From positions 186,001-250,000 of the forward strand of contig CANTAL010000193.1 in the NCBI GenBank assembly GCA_947650365.1: 64,000 nucleotides of DNA. Reading direction: 5' to 3'. Made by a program: the position numbers and the translations under genes. Positions 38,763 to 51,021 of the stretch are shown here, one piece after another. Numbering within the stretch: the first letter of the stretch is position 1; the number at the start of each line of letters is the position of its first letter. Below the pieces are notes generated by a model. That model worked only from the letters and a program-made list of their open reading frames with translations. It was not told where the DNA came from and searched no databases. The stretch comes from Chamaelirium japonicum (Eukaryota; Streptophyta; Magnoliopsida; Liliales; Melanthiaceae).

Positions 38763-39981
38763 GCATGATCCATTCTATTTCATTCAAACGATCCATTCTA
38801 ATTCATTCATACAATCCATTCTAATTCTTTCACACGATCCATCTAATTCATTCGTAGGATCCATTCTAATTCATTCGTACAATCTATTCTATTTCATTCG
38901 TACGATCCATTCTTACTCATTCGTATGATCCATTCTAATTTATTCGGACGAATGTATCCATTCTAATTTATTCGTACGATCCATTCTAATTCATTCGTAC
39001 GATCCATTCTAATTCATTAGCTCGAATGTATCCATTCTAATCCATTCGTACGATCCATTCTAATCCATTCATACGAGCCATTCTAATTCATTCGCATGAA
39101 TGTAACCATTCTAATTCATTCATTTGATCCATTCTAATTCATTCGTACGATCCATTCTAATTCATTAGCACGATCCATGCTAATTCATTCGTTCGATCAA
39201 TTCTAATTCATTAGCACGATCCATTCTAATTCATTCGTACGATCCATTCTAATTCATTCGCACGATCCATTCTAATTCATTCATAGGATCCATTCTAATT
39301 CATTCATACGATCTATTCTAATTCTTTCGCACGAATGTATCCATTCTAATCCATTCGCACGAATGTATCCATTCTAATTCATTCGTACGATCCATTCTAA
39401 TTCATTCGCACGATCCATTCTAATTCATTCGCACGATCAATACTAATTCATTCGCACGAATGTATCCATTCTAATTCATTCGTACGATCCATTCTAATTC
39501 ATTCATAGGATCCCTTCTAATTCATTCATACAATCCATTCTAATTCATTCGCACGAATGTATCCATTCTAATTCATTCGTACGATCAGTTCTAATTCATT
39601 CACAAAATCTATTCTAATTCATTCATACGATCCATTCTAATTCATTCACACGAATGTATCCATTCTAATTCATTCATACGATCCATTCTAATTCATTCAT
39701 ACGATCCATTCTAATTCACTCATACGATCCATTCTAATACATTCATACGATCCATTCTAATTCATTTGCACGAATATATCCATTCTAATTCATTCGTACG
39801 ATCCATTCTAATTACTTCGTACGATCCATTCTAATTCATTCGTACGATCTATTCTAATTCATTCGTACGATCCATTCTAATTCATTCGTACGATCCATTC
39901 TAATTCCTTCGTACGATCCATTCTAATTCATTCGTACGATCCATTCTAATTCATTCGTACAATCTATTCTAATTGATTCGT
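38740..39981 (-). repeat. Satellite block, - sense (1.25 kb)
   Basis: Ordered markers: CATACAATCC, CGTAGGATCC, CGCTCGAATG, CATTTGATCC, ATTAGCACG, CGTTCGATC, CATAGGATCC, CACAAAATCT (39601). The same order and nearly the same spacing occur in the block at 53019 (CACAAAATCT lies 871 bp after this junction start and 872 bp after that one). Ends at ATTCGTACGAAT (39976-39987). Confidence 0.91.
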
Positions 39982-41093
39982 ACGAATGGATACATTCGTG
40001 TGAATGAATTAGAATGGATCGTACGAATGAAATAGAATGGATTGCACGAATGAATTAGAATGGATCGTACGAATGAATTAGAATGGATCGTGTGAAAGAA
40101 TTAGAATGGATTGTATGAATGAATTAGAATGGATCGTACGAATGAATTAGAATGGATCGTACGAAGGAATTATAATGGATCGTACGAATGAATTAGAATG
40201 GATCGTACGAATGAATTAGAATGGATCGTACGAATGAATTAGAATGGATCGTACGAATGAATTAGAATGGATACATTCGTGCGAATGAATTAGAATGGAG
40301 CGTATGAATGAATTAGAATGGATCCTATGAATGAATTAGAATGGATCGTACGAATGAATTAGAATGGATACATTCGTGCGAATGAATTAGAATTGATCGT
40401 ACGAATGAATTAGAATGGATCGTGCGAATGAATTAGAATGGATCGTACGAATGAATTAGAATGGATACATTCGTGCAAATGAATTAGAATGGATACATTC
40501 GTGCGAAAGAATTAGAATAGATCGTATGAATGAATTAGAATGGATCCTATGAATGAATTAGAATGGATCGTGCGAATGAATTAGAATGGATCGTACGAAT
40601 GAATTAGAATGGATCGTGCTAATGAATTAGAATTGATCGAACGAATGAATTAGCATGGATCATGCTAATGAATTAGAATGGATCGTACGAATGAATTAGA
40701 ATGGATCAAATGAATGAATTAGAATGGTTACATTCATGCGAATGAATTAGAATGGATCGTACGAATGGATTAGAATGGATCGTACGAATGGATTAGAATG
40801 GATACATTCGAGCGAATGAATTAGAATGAATAGTACGAATGAATTAGAATGGATCATACGAATAAATTAGAATGGATACATTCGTCCGAATGAATTAGAA
40901 TGGATCATACGAATGAGTAAGAATGGATCGTACGAATGAAATAGAATAGATTGTACGAATGAATTAGAATGGATCCTACGAATGAATTTGAATGGATCGT
41001 GTGAAAGAATTAGAATGGATTGTATGAATGAATTAGAATAGATCGTATGAATGAATTAGAATGGATCATGCGAATGAATTCGAATGGATCGTA
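39982..41093 (+). repeat. Satellite block, + sense
   Basis: Begins GGATACATTCGTGTGAATG like 12377. Contains the GTGCTAATG / GATCGAACG series near 40615 and a partial 282-bp block at 40722. Ends in an inverted 33-bp junction (41072-41104). A similar order is seen at 12377-13820 and 54275-55710. Confidence 0.91.
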
Positions 41094-41104
41094 CGAATTC
41101 ATTC
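41072..41104 (-). repeat. 33-bp junction, inverted copy 2
   Basis: Perfect arms and spacer AATGGATCGTA, the exact reverse complement of forward copy 1. Confidence 0.93.
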
Positions 41105-42130
41105 TAATTCATTCATACAATCCATTCTAATTCTTTCACACGATCCATTCTAATTCATTCGTACGTTCCATTCTAATTCATTAGCACGATCCATGCTAAT
41201 TCATTCGTTCGATCAATTCTAATTCATTAGCACAATACATTCTAATTCATTCGTACGATCCATTTTAATTCATTCGCACGATCCATTCTAATTCATTCAT
41301 AGGATCCATTCTAATTCATTCGCACGAATGTATCTATTCTAATTCATTCGTACGATCCATTCTAATTCATTCATAAGATCCATTCTAATTCATTCATACG
41401 ATCCATTCTAATTCATTCGTACGATCCATTCTAATTCATTTGCACGAATGTATCCATTCTAATTCATTCATACGATCCATTCTACTTCATTCGTACTATC
41501 CGTTCTAATTCACTCATACGATCCATTCTAATTCATTCATATGATCCATTCTAATTCATTTGCACGAATATATCCATTCTAATTCATTCGTACGATCCAA
41601 TCTAATTCCTTCGTACGATCCATTCTAATTCATTCGTACGATCCATTCTAATACATTCGTACGATTCATGGTAATTCATTCGCACGATCCATTCTAATTC
41701 ATTCGTACGATCCATTCTTATTCATTCATACGATCCATTCTAATTCATTCACACAATCCATTCTAATTCATTCGTACAATCCATTCTAATTCATTCGTAT
41801 GATCCATTGTAACTCATTCGGTGGATCCATTCTAATTCATTCGTATGATCCATTCTAATTCATTCCCACGATCCATTCTCATTTATTCGTACGATCCATT
41901 CTAATTCATTCGTACGATCTATTCTAATTCATTCGCACGAATGTAACCATTCTAATTCATTCGTTTGAGCTATTCTAATTCATTCGTACAATCCATTCTA
42001 ATTCATTCGTACGATCCATTGTAATTCATTTATACAATCCATTTAGATTTATTCCCATGAATGTATCCATTCAAATTCATTCGTGCGATCCAGTCTAATT
42101 CATTCGTACGATCCATTCTAATTCCTTCGT
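41094..42130 (-). repeat. Satellite block, - sense
   Basis: Mirror-type series after the inverted junction (CGTACGTTCC, ATTAGCACG, CGTTCGATC). Its second half, with CATTCGGTGGATCC near 41818 and CATTTAGATTTATTC near 42043, matches the region around 1625-1900. Ends at CCTTCGTATGAATGAG. Confidence 0.9.
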
Positions 42131-42811
42131 ATGAATGAGTAAGAATGGATCGTACGAATGAAATAGAATGGATTGCACGAATGAATTAAAATGGATCGTA
42201 CGAATGAATTAGAATGGATCGTGTGAAAGAATTAGAATGGATCGTACGAATGAATTAGAACGGATCGTACGAAGGAAATAGAATGGATCGTACGAATGAA
42301 TTAGAATGGATCGTATGAATGAATTAGAATAGATCGTACGAATGAATTAGAATGGATCGTACGAAGGAATTAGAATGGATCGTACGAATGAATTAGAATG
42401 GATATATTCGTGCAAATGAATTAGAATGGATCGTATGAATGTATTAGAATGGATCGTATGAGTGAATTAGAATGGATCGTACGAATGAATTACAATGGAT
42501 CGTATGAATGAATTAGAATGGATACATTCGTGTGAATGAATTAGAATGGATCGTATGAATGAATTAGAATAGATTTTGTGAATGAATTAGAACTGATCGT
42601 ACGAATGAATTTGAATGGATACATTCGTGCGAATGAATTAAAATGCATTGTATGAATGAATTAGAATGGATCGTACGAATGAATTAGAATTGATCGAACG
42701 AATGAATTAGCATGGATCGTGCTAATGAATTAGAATGGAACGTACGAATGAATTAGAATGGATCGTGTTAAAGAATTAGAATGGATTGTATGAATGAATT
42801 AGAATGAATTT
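42131..42811 (+). repeat. Satellite block, + sense
   Basis: Ordinary 23-mers with GAAGGAATTAG variants, then the GATCGAACG marker and a diverged 33-bp junction at 42802. Confidence 0.91.
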
Positions 42812-42834
42812 GTACGATCCATTCGAATTCATTC
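42802..42834 (+). repeat. 33-bp junction (forward), copy 10
   Basis: Left arm diverged (GAATGAATTTG), right arm intact; left flank of the GATCGAACG type. Confidence 0.9.
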
Positions 42835-43061
42835 GCACGATCCATTCTAATTCATTCATACGATCCATTCTAATTCATTCATACAATCCATTCTAATTCT
42901 TTCACACGATCCATTATAATTCTTTCACACGATCCAATTTAATTCATTCGTACGATCCATTCTAATTCATTCGTGCAATCCATTCTATTTCATTCGTACG
43001 ATCCATTCTTACTCATTCGTACGATCCATTCTAATTCATTCACACGAATGTATCCATTCGT
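42812..43061 (-). repeat. Short satellite block, - sense
   Basis: About ten units between a diverged 33-bp junction and CATTCGTACGAATG (43055-43068). Confidence 0.9.
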
Positions 43062-44022
43062 ACGAATGAATTAGAATAGATTGTACGAATGAATTAGAAT
43101 GGATCGTACGAATGAATTAGAATGGATCGTACGAAGGAATTAAAATGGATCCTACGAATGAATTAGAATGGATCGTACGAATAAATTAGAATAGATCGTA
43201 CGAATGAATTAGAATGGATCGTACGAAGGAATTAGAATGGATCGTACGAATGAATTAGAATGGATATATTCGTGCAAATGAATTAGAATGGATCGTATGA
43301 ATGTATTAGAATGGATCGTATGAGTGAATTAGAATGGATCGTACGAATGAATTAGAATGGATCGTATGAATGAATTAGAATGGATACATTCGTGCGAATG
43401 AATTAGAATTGATCGTACGAATGAATTAGAATGGATCGTGCGAATGATTTAGAATGGATCATACGAATGAATTAGAATGGATCGTAGGAATGAACTAGAA
43501 TGGATACATTCGTGCGAATGAATTAGAATGGATCGTACGAATGAATTAGAATGGATCGTACGAATGAATTAGAATGGATCTTACGAATGAATTAGAATGG
43601 ATCGTACGAATGAATTAGAATGGATCGTACGAATGAATTAGAATGGACACATTCGTGCGAATGAATTAGAATGGATCGGACGAATGAATTAGAATGGATC
43701 GTACGAATGAATTAGAATGGATCAAATGAATGAATTAGAATGGTTACATTCATGCGAATGAATTAGAATGGATCGTACGAATGGATTAGAATGGATCGTA
43801 TGAATGGATTAGAATGGATACATTCGAGCGAATGAATTAGAATGGATCGTGCGAATGAATTAGAATGGATCGTACGAATGGATTAGAATGGATCCTACGA
43901 ATGGATTAGAATGGATACCTTTGTGCATATGAATTAGAATGGATCGTACGAATGAATTAGAATGGATCATATAAATGAATTAGAATGGATCGTACGAATG
44001 AATTAGAATGGATACATTCGTG
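43062..44022 (+). repeat. Satellite block, + sense
   Basis: Ends with a full 282-bp block (43738) and the GTGCAC switch (44020-44025), matching 21148-21435 in sequence and spacing. Confidence 0.92.
43738..44019 (+). repeat. 282-bp higher-order block, copy 6
   Basis: Same length; followed by GTGCAC and the 168-bp minus block, as in copy 3. Confidence 0.92.
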
Positions 44023-44190
44023 CACGATCCATTCTAATTCATTCGCACAAATTTATCCATTCTAATTCATTCGTACGATCCATTCTAATTCATTAATATG
44101 ATCCATTCTAATTCATTCGTACGATCCATTCTAATTCATATGCACAAAGGTATCCATTCTAATTCATTCGTACGATCCATTCTAATTCAG
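44023..44190 (-). repeat. Short satellite block, - sense
   Basis: Copy of 21433-21600, ending with the same CTAATTCAG then GATCGTACG join. Confidence 0.91.
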
Positions 44191-45899
44191 GATCGTACGA
44201 ATGAATTAGAATGGATACATTCGTGCGAATGAATTAGAATTGATCGTACGAATGAATTAGAATGGATCGTGCGAATGAATTAGAATGGATCGTACGAATG
44301 AATTAGAATGGATCGTACGAATGAACTAGAATGGATACATTCGTGCGAATGAATTAGAATGGATCGTACGAATGAATTAGAATGGATCGTACGAATGAAT
44401 TAGAATGGATTGTACGAATGAATTAGAATGGATACATTCGTGCGAATGAATTAGAAAGGATCGGACGAATGAATTAGAATGGATACATTCGTGCGAATGA
44501 ATTAGAATGGATCGGACGAATGAATTAGAATGGATCGTACGAATGAATTAGAATGGATCAAATGAATGAATTAGAATGGTTACATTGATACGAATGAATT
44601 AGAATGGATCGTACGAATGGATTAGAATGGATCGTACGAATGGATTAGAATGGATACATTTGAGCGAATGAATTAGAATGGATCGTACGAATGAATTAGA
44701 ATGGATCGTACGAATGGATTAGAATGGATCCTACGAATGGATTAGAATGGATACCTTTGTGCATATGAATTAGAATGGATCGTACGAATGAATTAGAATG
44801 GATCATATTAATGAATTAGAATGGATCGTACGAATAAATTAGAATAGATACATTCGTGCGAATGAATTAGAATGGATCGTGCGAATCAATTAGACTGGAT
44901 CGTGCGAATGAATAAGAATAGATCATACGAATGAATTAGAATGTATCGTACGAATTAATTAGAATGGATACATTCGTGCGAATGAATTAGAATGGATTGT
45001 ATGAATGAATTAGAATGGATCGTACGAATGAATTAGAATGGATCATACGAATTAATTAGAATGGATCATATGAATGAATTAGAATGGATCGTACGAATGA
45101 ATTAGAATGGATACATTCGTGCGAATGAATTAGAATGGATTGCGCGAATAAATAAGAACAGATCGTGCGAATGAATTAGAATGGATCGTACGAATGAATT
45201 AGAATGGATCGTGCGAATGAATTAGAATGGATCGTACGAATGAATTAGAATGGATACATTTGTGCGAATGAATTAGAATGGATCGTACGAATGAATTAGA
45301 ATGGATCGTATGAATGTATTAGAATGGATCGTATGAATATATTAGAATGGATCGTGTGAATGAATTAGAATAGATCGTACGAATGAATTAGAATGGATCG
45401 TACGAATGAAATAGAATGGATACATTCGTGCGAATGAATTAGAATGGATTGTACGAATGAATTAGAATTGATCGTACGAATGAATTAGAATGGATCTTAC
45501 GAATGAATTAGAATGGCTCGTACGAATGAATTAGAATGGATCGTACGAATGAATTAGAATGGATACATTCGTGCGAATGAATTATGATGGATTGGACGAA
45601 TGAATTAGAATGGATCGTACGAATGAATTAGAATGGATCGTACGAATGAATTAGAATGGATCGTACGAATAAATTAGAATGCATACATTCGTCCGAATGA
45701 ATTAGAATGGATCATACGAATGAGTAAGAATGGATCATACGAATGAAATAGAATAGATTGTACGAATGAATTAGAATGATCCTACGAATGAATTAGAATG
45801 GATCGTGTGAAAGAATTAGAATGGATTGTATGAATGAATTAGAATGGATCGTATGAATGAATTAGAATGGATCGTGCGAAAAAATTCGAATGGATCGTA
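44191..45899 (+). repeat. Satellite block, + sense (1.7 kb)
   Basis: First part repeats the region from 21601, including a 282-bp block at 44574, GAATCAATTAGACTGG and GAATAAGAATAG units. Ends in a diverged inverted 33-bp junction (45878-45910). Confidence 0.92.
44574..44855 (+). repeat. 282-bp higher-order block, copy 7
   Basis: Same length, with a diverged start (CATTGATACG); followed by plus-sense units, as in copy 4. Shorter or partial relatives start at 13283, 20575, 37350, 38089, 40722, 50558, 51464 and 55145. Confidence 0.91.
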
Positions 45900-45910
45900 C
45901 GAATTCATTC
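45878..45910 (-). repeat. 33-bp junction, inverted copy 3
   Basis: Left arm diverged (GAAAAAATTCG); spacer and right arm as in copy 2. The following minus block is cut to about 70 bp. Confidence 0.9.
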
Positions 45911-46475
45911 TAATTCATTCATACAATCCATTCTAATTCGTTCACACGATCTATTCTAATTCATTCGTAGGATCGTACGAATGAATTAGAATGGATCGTA
46001 CGAATGAATTATAATGGATCGTACGAATAAATTAGAATGCATACATTCGTGCGAATGAATTAGAATGGATCATACGAATGAGTAAGAATGGATCGTACGA
46101 ATGAAATAGAATGGATTGTGCGAATGAATTAGAATGGATCGTACGAATGAATTAGAATGGATCATGTGAAAGAATTAGAATGGATTGTATAAATGAATTA
46201 GAATAGATCGTATGAATGAATTAGAATGGATCGTACGAATGAATTAGAATGGATCATACGAATAAACTAGAATGGATACATTCATGCGAATGAATTAGAA
46301 TGGATCGTATGAATGAATTAGAATGGATCGTACGAATGAATTAGAATGGATCTTACGAATGAATTAGAATGGATCGTACGAATGCACGATCCATGCGAAT
46401 GAATTAGAATAGATCGTACGAATGAACTAGAATGGATACATTCGTGCGAATGAATTAGAATGGATCGTACGAATG
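45900..46475. repeat. Mixed-sense satellite, mostly + sense
   Basis: About 70 bp of minus units (45900-45971) switch at CGTAGGATCGTACG to plus units. A fragment CACGATCC reverses sense for less than one unit near 46384. Ends at GAATGCATTC (46471-46480), the same switch as at 10510. Confidence 0.88.
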
Positions 46476-46944
46476 CATTCTAATTCATTCGTACGATCCA
46501 TTCTAATTCATTCGCACGATCCATTCTAATTCATTCAGAGGATCCATTCTAATTCATTCATACGATCTATTCTAATTCTTTCGCACGAATGTATCCATTC
46601 TAATTCATTCGCACGAATGTATCCATTCTAATTCATTCGTACGATCCATTCTAATTCATTCGTACGAGCCATTCTAATTAATTCGTATGATCCATTCTAA
46701 TTCATTCGTACGATCCATTCTAATTCATTCATACAATCCATTCTAATTCATTCGTACGATCCATTCTAATTCACTCATATGATCCATTCTAATACATTCA
46801 TACGATCCATTCTAATTCATTTGCACGAATATATCCATTCTAATTCATTCGTACGATCCATTCTAATTCCTTCGTACGATCCATTCTAATTCATTCGTAC
46901 GATCTATTCTAATTCATTCGTACGATCCATTCTAATTCATTCGT
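46476..46944 (-). repeat. Satellite block, - sense
   Basis: About 20 units with CATTTGCACGAATATATCC near 46820. Ends at CATTCGTACGAATG (46938-46951); the flanking symmetry extends further, with one mismatch (GAAGTAG). Confidence 0.9.
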
Positions 46945-49021
46945 ACGAATGAAGTAGAATGGATACATTCGTGCGAATGAATTAGAATGGTTACATTCGT
47001 GCGAAAGAATTAGAATAGATCGTATGAATGAATTAGAATGGATCCTATGAATGAATTAGAATGGATCGTGCGAATGAATTAGAATGGATCGTACGAATGA
47101 ATTAGAACGGATCGTGCAAATGAATTAGATTTGATCGAACGAATGAATTAGCATGGATCGTGCTAATGAATTAGAATGGATCGTACGAATGAATTAGAAT
47201 GGATCGTGTGAAAGAATTAGAATGGATTGTATGAATGAATTAGAATGGATCGTACGAATGAATTAGAATGGATCGTACGAAGGAATTAGAATGGATCGTA
47301 CGAATGAATTAGAATGGATCGTAGGAATGAATTAGAATAGATCGTACGAATGAATTAGAATGGATCGTACGAAGGAATTAGAAGGGATCGTACGAATGAA
47401 TTAGAATGGATCGTATGAATGAATTAGAATGGATCGTATGAATGTATTAGAATGGATCGTACGAATTAATTAGAATGGATCATACGAGTGAATGAGAATG
47501 GATCGTATGAATGAATTAGAATGGATCGTACGAATGAAATAGAATGGATCGTGTGAAAGAATTAGAATGGATTGTATGAATGAATTAGAATGGATCGTAT
47601 GAATGGATCGTACGAATGGATTAGAATAGCTCATACGATTGAATTAGAATGAATCGTATGAATGAATTAGAATGGTTAAATTCGTGCGAATGAATTAGAA
47701 TAGATCGTACGAAGGAATTAGAATGGATCGTATGAATGAATTAGAATGGATCGTACGAATGGATTAGAATGGATCGTACGAATGAATTAGAATGGATCGT
47801 ACGAATGAACTAGAATGGATACATTCGTGCGAATGAATTAGAATGGATCATACGAATGAATTAGAATGGATCATACGAATGAGTAAGAATGGATCGTACG
47901 AATGAAATAGAATAGATTGTACGAATGAATTAGAATGAATTAGAATGGATCGTATGAATGAATTAGAATGTATCGTATGAGTGAATTAGAATGGATAGTA
48001 CGAATGAAGTAGAATGGATCGTACGAAGGAATTAGAATGGATCGTACGAAGGAATTAGAATGGATCGTACGATTGAATTTGAATGGATCATACGAATGAG
48101 TAAGAATGGATCGTATGAATGAATTAGATTGGATCGTACGATCAATTCTAATTCATTAGCATGGATCGTGCTAATGAATTAGAATGGAATATACGAATGA
48201 ATTAGAATGGATCGTAGAATGGATCGTACGAATGAATTAGAATGGATCGTACGAATGAATTAGAATAGATCATAGGAATGAATTAGAATGGATCGTGCAA
48301 ATGAATTAGAATGGATACGTTCGTGCGAATAAATTACAATGGATTGTATGAATGAATTAGAATGGATCGTACGAATGAATTAGAATGGATCGTACGAATG
48401 AATTAGAATAGATTGCGCGAATGAATTAGAATGGATCGTGCGAATGAAATATAATGGATACAAATGAATTAGAATGGATCGTGTGAATGAATGGATCGTG
48501 CGAATGAATTAGAATGGATCGTACGAATGAATTAGAATGGATCGTATGAATGAATTAGAATGGATCGTACGAATGAATTAGAATGGATCGTATGAATGAA
48601 TTAGAACGGATCGTGTGAATGAATTAGAATAGATCGTACGAATGAATTAGAATGGATCGTACGAATGGATCGTATGAATGGATCGTGCATACGAATGAAT
48701 TAGAATGGATCGTACGAATGAATTAGAATGGATACATTCGTGCGAATGAATTAGAATGGATACATTCGTGCAAAAGAATTAGAATAGATCGTATGAATGA
48801 ATTAGAATGGATCATATTAATGAATTAGAATGGATCGTGCGAATGAATTAGAATGGATCGTACGAATGAATTAGATTGGATCGTGCTAATGAATTAGAAT
48901 TGATCGAACGAATGAATTAGCATGGATCGTGCTAATGAATTAGAATAGAACGTACGAATGAATTAGAATGGATCGTGTGAAAGAATTAGAATGGATTGTA
49001 TGAATGAATTAGAATGAATTC
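46945..49021 (+). repeat. Satellite block, + sense (2.1 kb)
   Basis: Contains the hairpin at 48143-48187 and, at about 48440-48700, several shortened units (GAATGGATCG strings without AATTAG). Ends with the GATCGAACG series and the 33-bp junction at 49012. Confidence 0.91.
48143..48187. repeat. 45-bp hairpin, 19-bp arms, spacer TGGATCG
   Basis: Same as 23407 apart from one arm substitution (CAATTCTA on the left), with the same GATTGGATCGTACGATC left context. Confidence 0.92.
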
Positions 49022-49044
49022 GTACGATCCATTCGAATTCATTC
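49012..49044 (+). repeat. 33-bp junction (forward), copy 11
   Basis: Arms perfect; left flank GATCGAACG then GAATAGAACGTACG. Confidence 0.93.
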
Positions 49045-49459
49045 GCACGATCCATTCTAATTCATTCGTACGATCCATTCTAATTCATTCATACAATCCA
49101 TTCTAATTCTTTCTCACGATCCACTCTAATTCATTCGTAGGATCCATTCTAATTCATTCGCACAATCCATTCTAATTCATTCGGACGAATGTATCCATTC
49201 TAATTTATTCGTACGATCCATTCTAATTCATTCGTACGATCCATTCTATTTCATTCGTACGATCCATTCTTACTCATTCGTATGATCCATTCTAATTCAT
49301 TTTTACGATCCATTCTAATTCATTCGTACGAATGTATCCATTCCATTCGTACGATCCATTCATACGATCCAATCTAATTCATTCATACAATCCATTCTAA
49401 TTCTTTCACACGATCCATTCTAATTTATTTCTACGATCCATTCTAATTCATTAGCATGG
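49022..49459 (-). repeat. Satellite block, - sense
   Basis: Follows the 33-bp junction. Shortened units at about 49335-49365 (CCATTCCATTCG, CCATTCATACG) show local deletion. Ends inside the hairpin at 49438. Confidence 0.9.
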
Positions 49460-49482
49460 ATCGTGCTAATGAATTAGAATGG
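49438..49482. repeat. 45-bp hairpin, 19-bp arms, spacer TGGATCG
   Basis: Perfect arms as at 23407, but here it forms a true minus-to-plus switch: the left flank is a long minus-sense run, not a single reversed unit. Confidence 0.93.
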
Positions 49483-50814
49483 AATATACGAATGAATTAG
49501 AATGGATCGTAGAATGGATCGTATGAATGAATTAGAATGAATTAGAATGGATCGTACGAATGAATTAGAATGGATCGTACGAATGAATTAGAATGGATAA
49601 ATTTGTGCGAATGAATTAGAATGGATCGTACGAATGAATTAGAATGGATCGTATGAATGAATTAGAATGGATCGTACGAATGAATTAGAATGGATCGTAC
49701 GAAGGAATTAGAATGGATCGTTCGAATGAATTAGAATGGATATATTCGTGCAAATGAATTAGAATGGATCATATGAATTAGAATGGATCGTACGAATGAA
49801 TTAGAATGGATCGTGTGAAAGAATTAGAATGGATTGTATGAATGAATTAGAATGGATCGTATGAATGGATCGTACGAATGGAATGGATACATTCGTACGA
49901 ATGAATTAGAATGGATCGTAAAAATGAATTAGAATGGATCATACGAATGAGTAAGAATGGATCATACGAATGAATTAGAATGGATCGTACGAATGAATTA
50001 GAATGGATCGTACGAATAAATTAGAATGGATACATTCGTCCGAATGGATACATTCGTACGAATGAATTAGAATGGAATGGATACATTCGTACGAATGGAA
50101 TGGAATGGATACATTCGTACGAATGAATGGATACATTCGTACGAATGAATTAGAATGGATCGTACGAATGAATTAGAATTAGAATGAATTAGAATGGATC
50201 GTACGAATGGAATGGATACATTCGTACGAATGAATTAGAATGGATCGTACGAATGGAATGGATACATTCGTACGAATGAATTAGAATGGATCGCACGAAT
50301 GAATTAGAATTAGAATGGATATATTCGTGCGAATGAATTAGAATGGATACATTCGTGCGAAAGAATTAGAATAGATCGTATGAATAAATTAGAATGGATC
50401 CTATGAATGAATTAGAATGGATCGTGCGAATGAATTAGAATGGATCGTACGAATGAATTAGAATGGATACATTCGTGCGAATGAATTAGAATGGATCAGA
50501 CGAATGAATTAGAATGGATCGTACGAATGAATTAGAATGGATCAAATGAATGAATTAGAATGGTTACATTCATGCGAATGAATTAAAATGGATCGTACGA
50601 ATGGATTAGAATGGATACATTCGAGCGAATGAATTAGAATGGATCGTACGAATTAATTAGAATGGATCGTACGAATGGATTAGAATGGATCCTACGAATG
50701 GATTAGAATGGATACCTTTGTGCATATGAATTAGAATGGATCGTACGAATGAATTAGAATGGATCATATGAATGAATTAGAATGGATCGTGCGATTGAAT
50801 TCGAATGGATCGTA
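49460..50814 (+). repeat. Satellite block, + sense, with a shortened-unit patch
   Basis: Contains the irregular patch at 49870-50320 and a partial 282-bp block at 50558 that lacks one 23-bp unit. Ends in a diverged inverted 33-bp junction (50793-50825). Confidence 0.9.
49870..50320 (+). repeat. Irregular patch of shortened units
   Basis: Units lose AATTAG in different ways (GAATGGAATGG, GAATGAATGG, GAATTAGAATTAG). The 14-bp palindrome CATTCGTACGAATG occurs seven times within 390 bp (49890, 50051, 50084, 50112, 50134, 50219, 50265). Elsewhere this string is found mostly singly, at strand switches. Confidence 0.9.
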
Positions 50815-50825
50815 CAAATTCATTC
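50793..50825 (-). repeat. 33-bp junction, inverted copy 4
   Basis: Both arms carry one change (GATTGAATTCG and CAAATTCATTC); spacer AATGGATCGTA. Confidence 0.9.
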
Positions 50826-51021
50826 TAATTCATTCATACAATCCATTCTAATTCTTTCACCCGATCCATTCTAATTCATTCGTACGTTCCATTCTAATTC
50901 ATTAGCACGATCCATGCTAATTCATTCGTTCGATCAATTCTAATTCATTAGCACGATCCATTATAATTCATTCGTACGATCCATTCTAATTCATTCGCAC
51001 GATCCATTCTAATTCATTCAT
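50815..51021 (-). repeat. Short satellite block, - sense
   Basis: Mirror-type series after the inverted junction (CGTACGTTCC, ATTAGCACG, CGTTCGATC). Ends at CATTCATACGAATG, followed by three GAATGAATTA repeats in which the GATCGTAC part of the unit is missing (about 51023-51055). Confidence 0.9.

Larger units (their letters stand above)
43738..45400. repeat. Distant copy of the 21.15-22.8 kb segment
   Basis: Order and spacing match 21148 onward: 282-bp block, GTGCAC switch, 168-bp minus block, CTAATTCAG join (452 bp after the start in both), then a second 282-bp block 836 bp after the start (859 bp in the other copy, a difference of exactly one 23-bp unit). The right limit is approximate. 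Confidence 0.85.
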
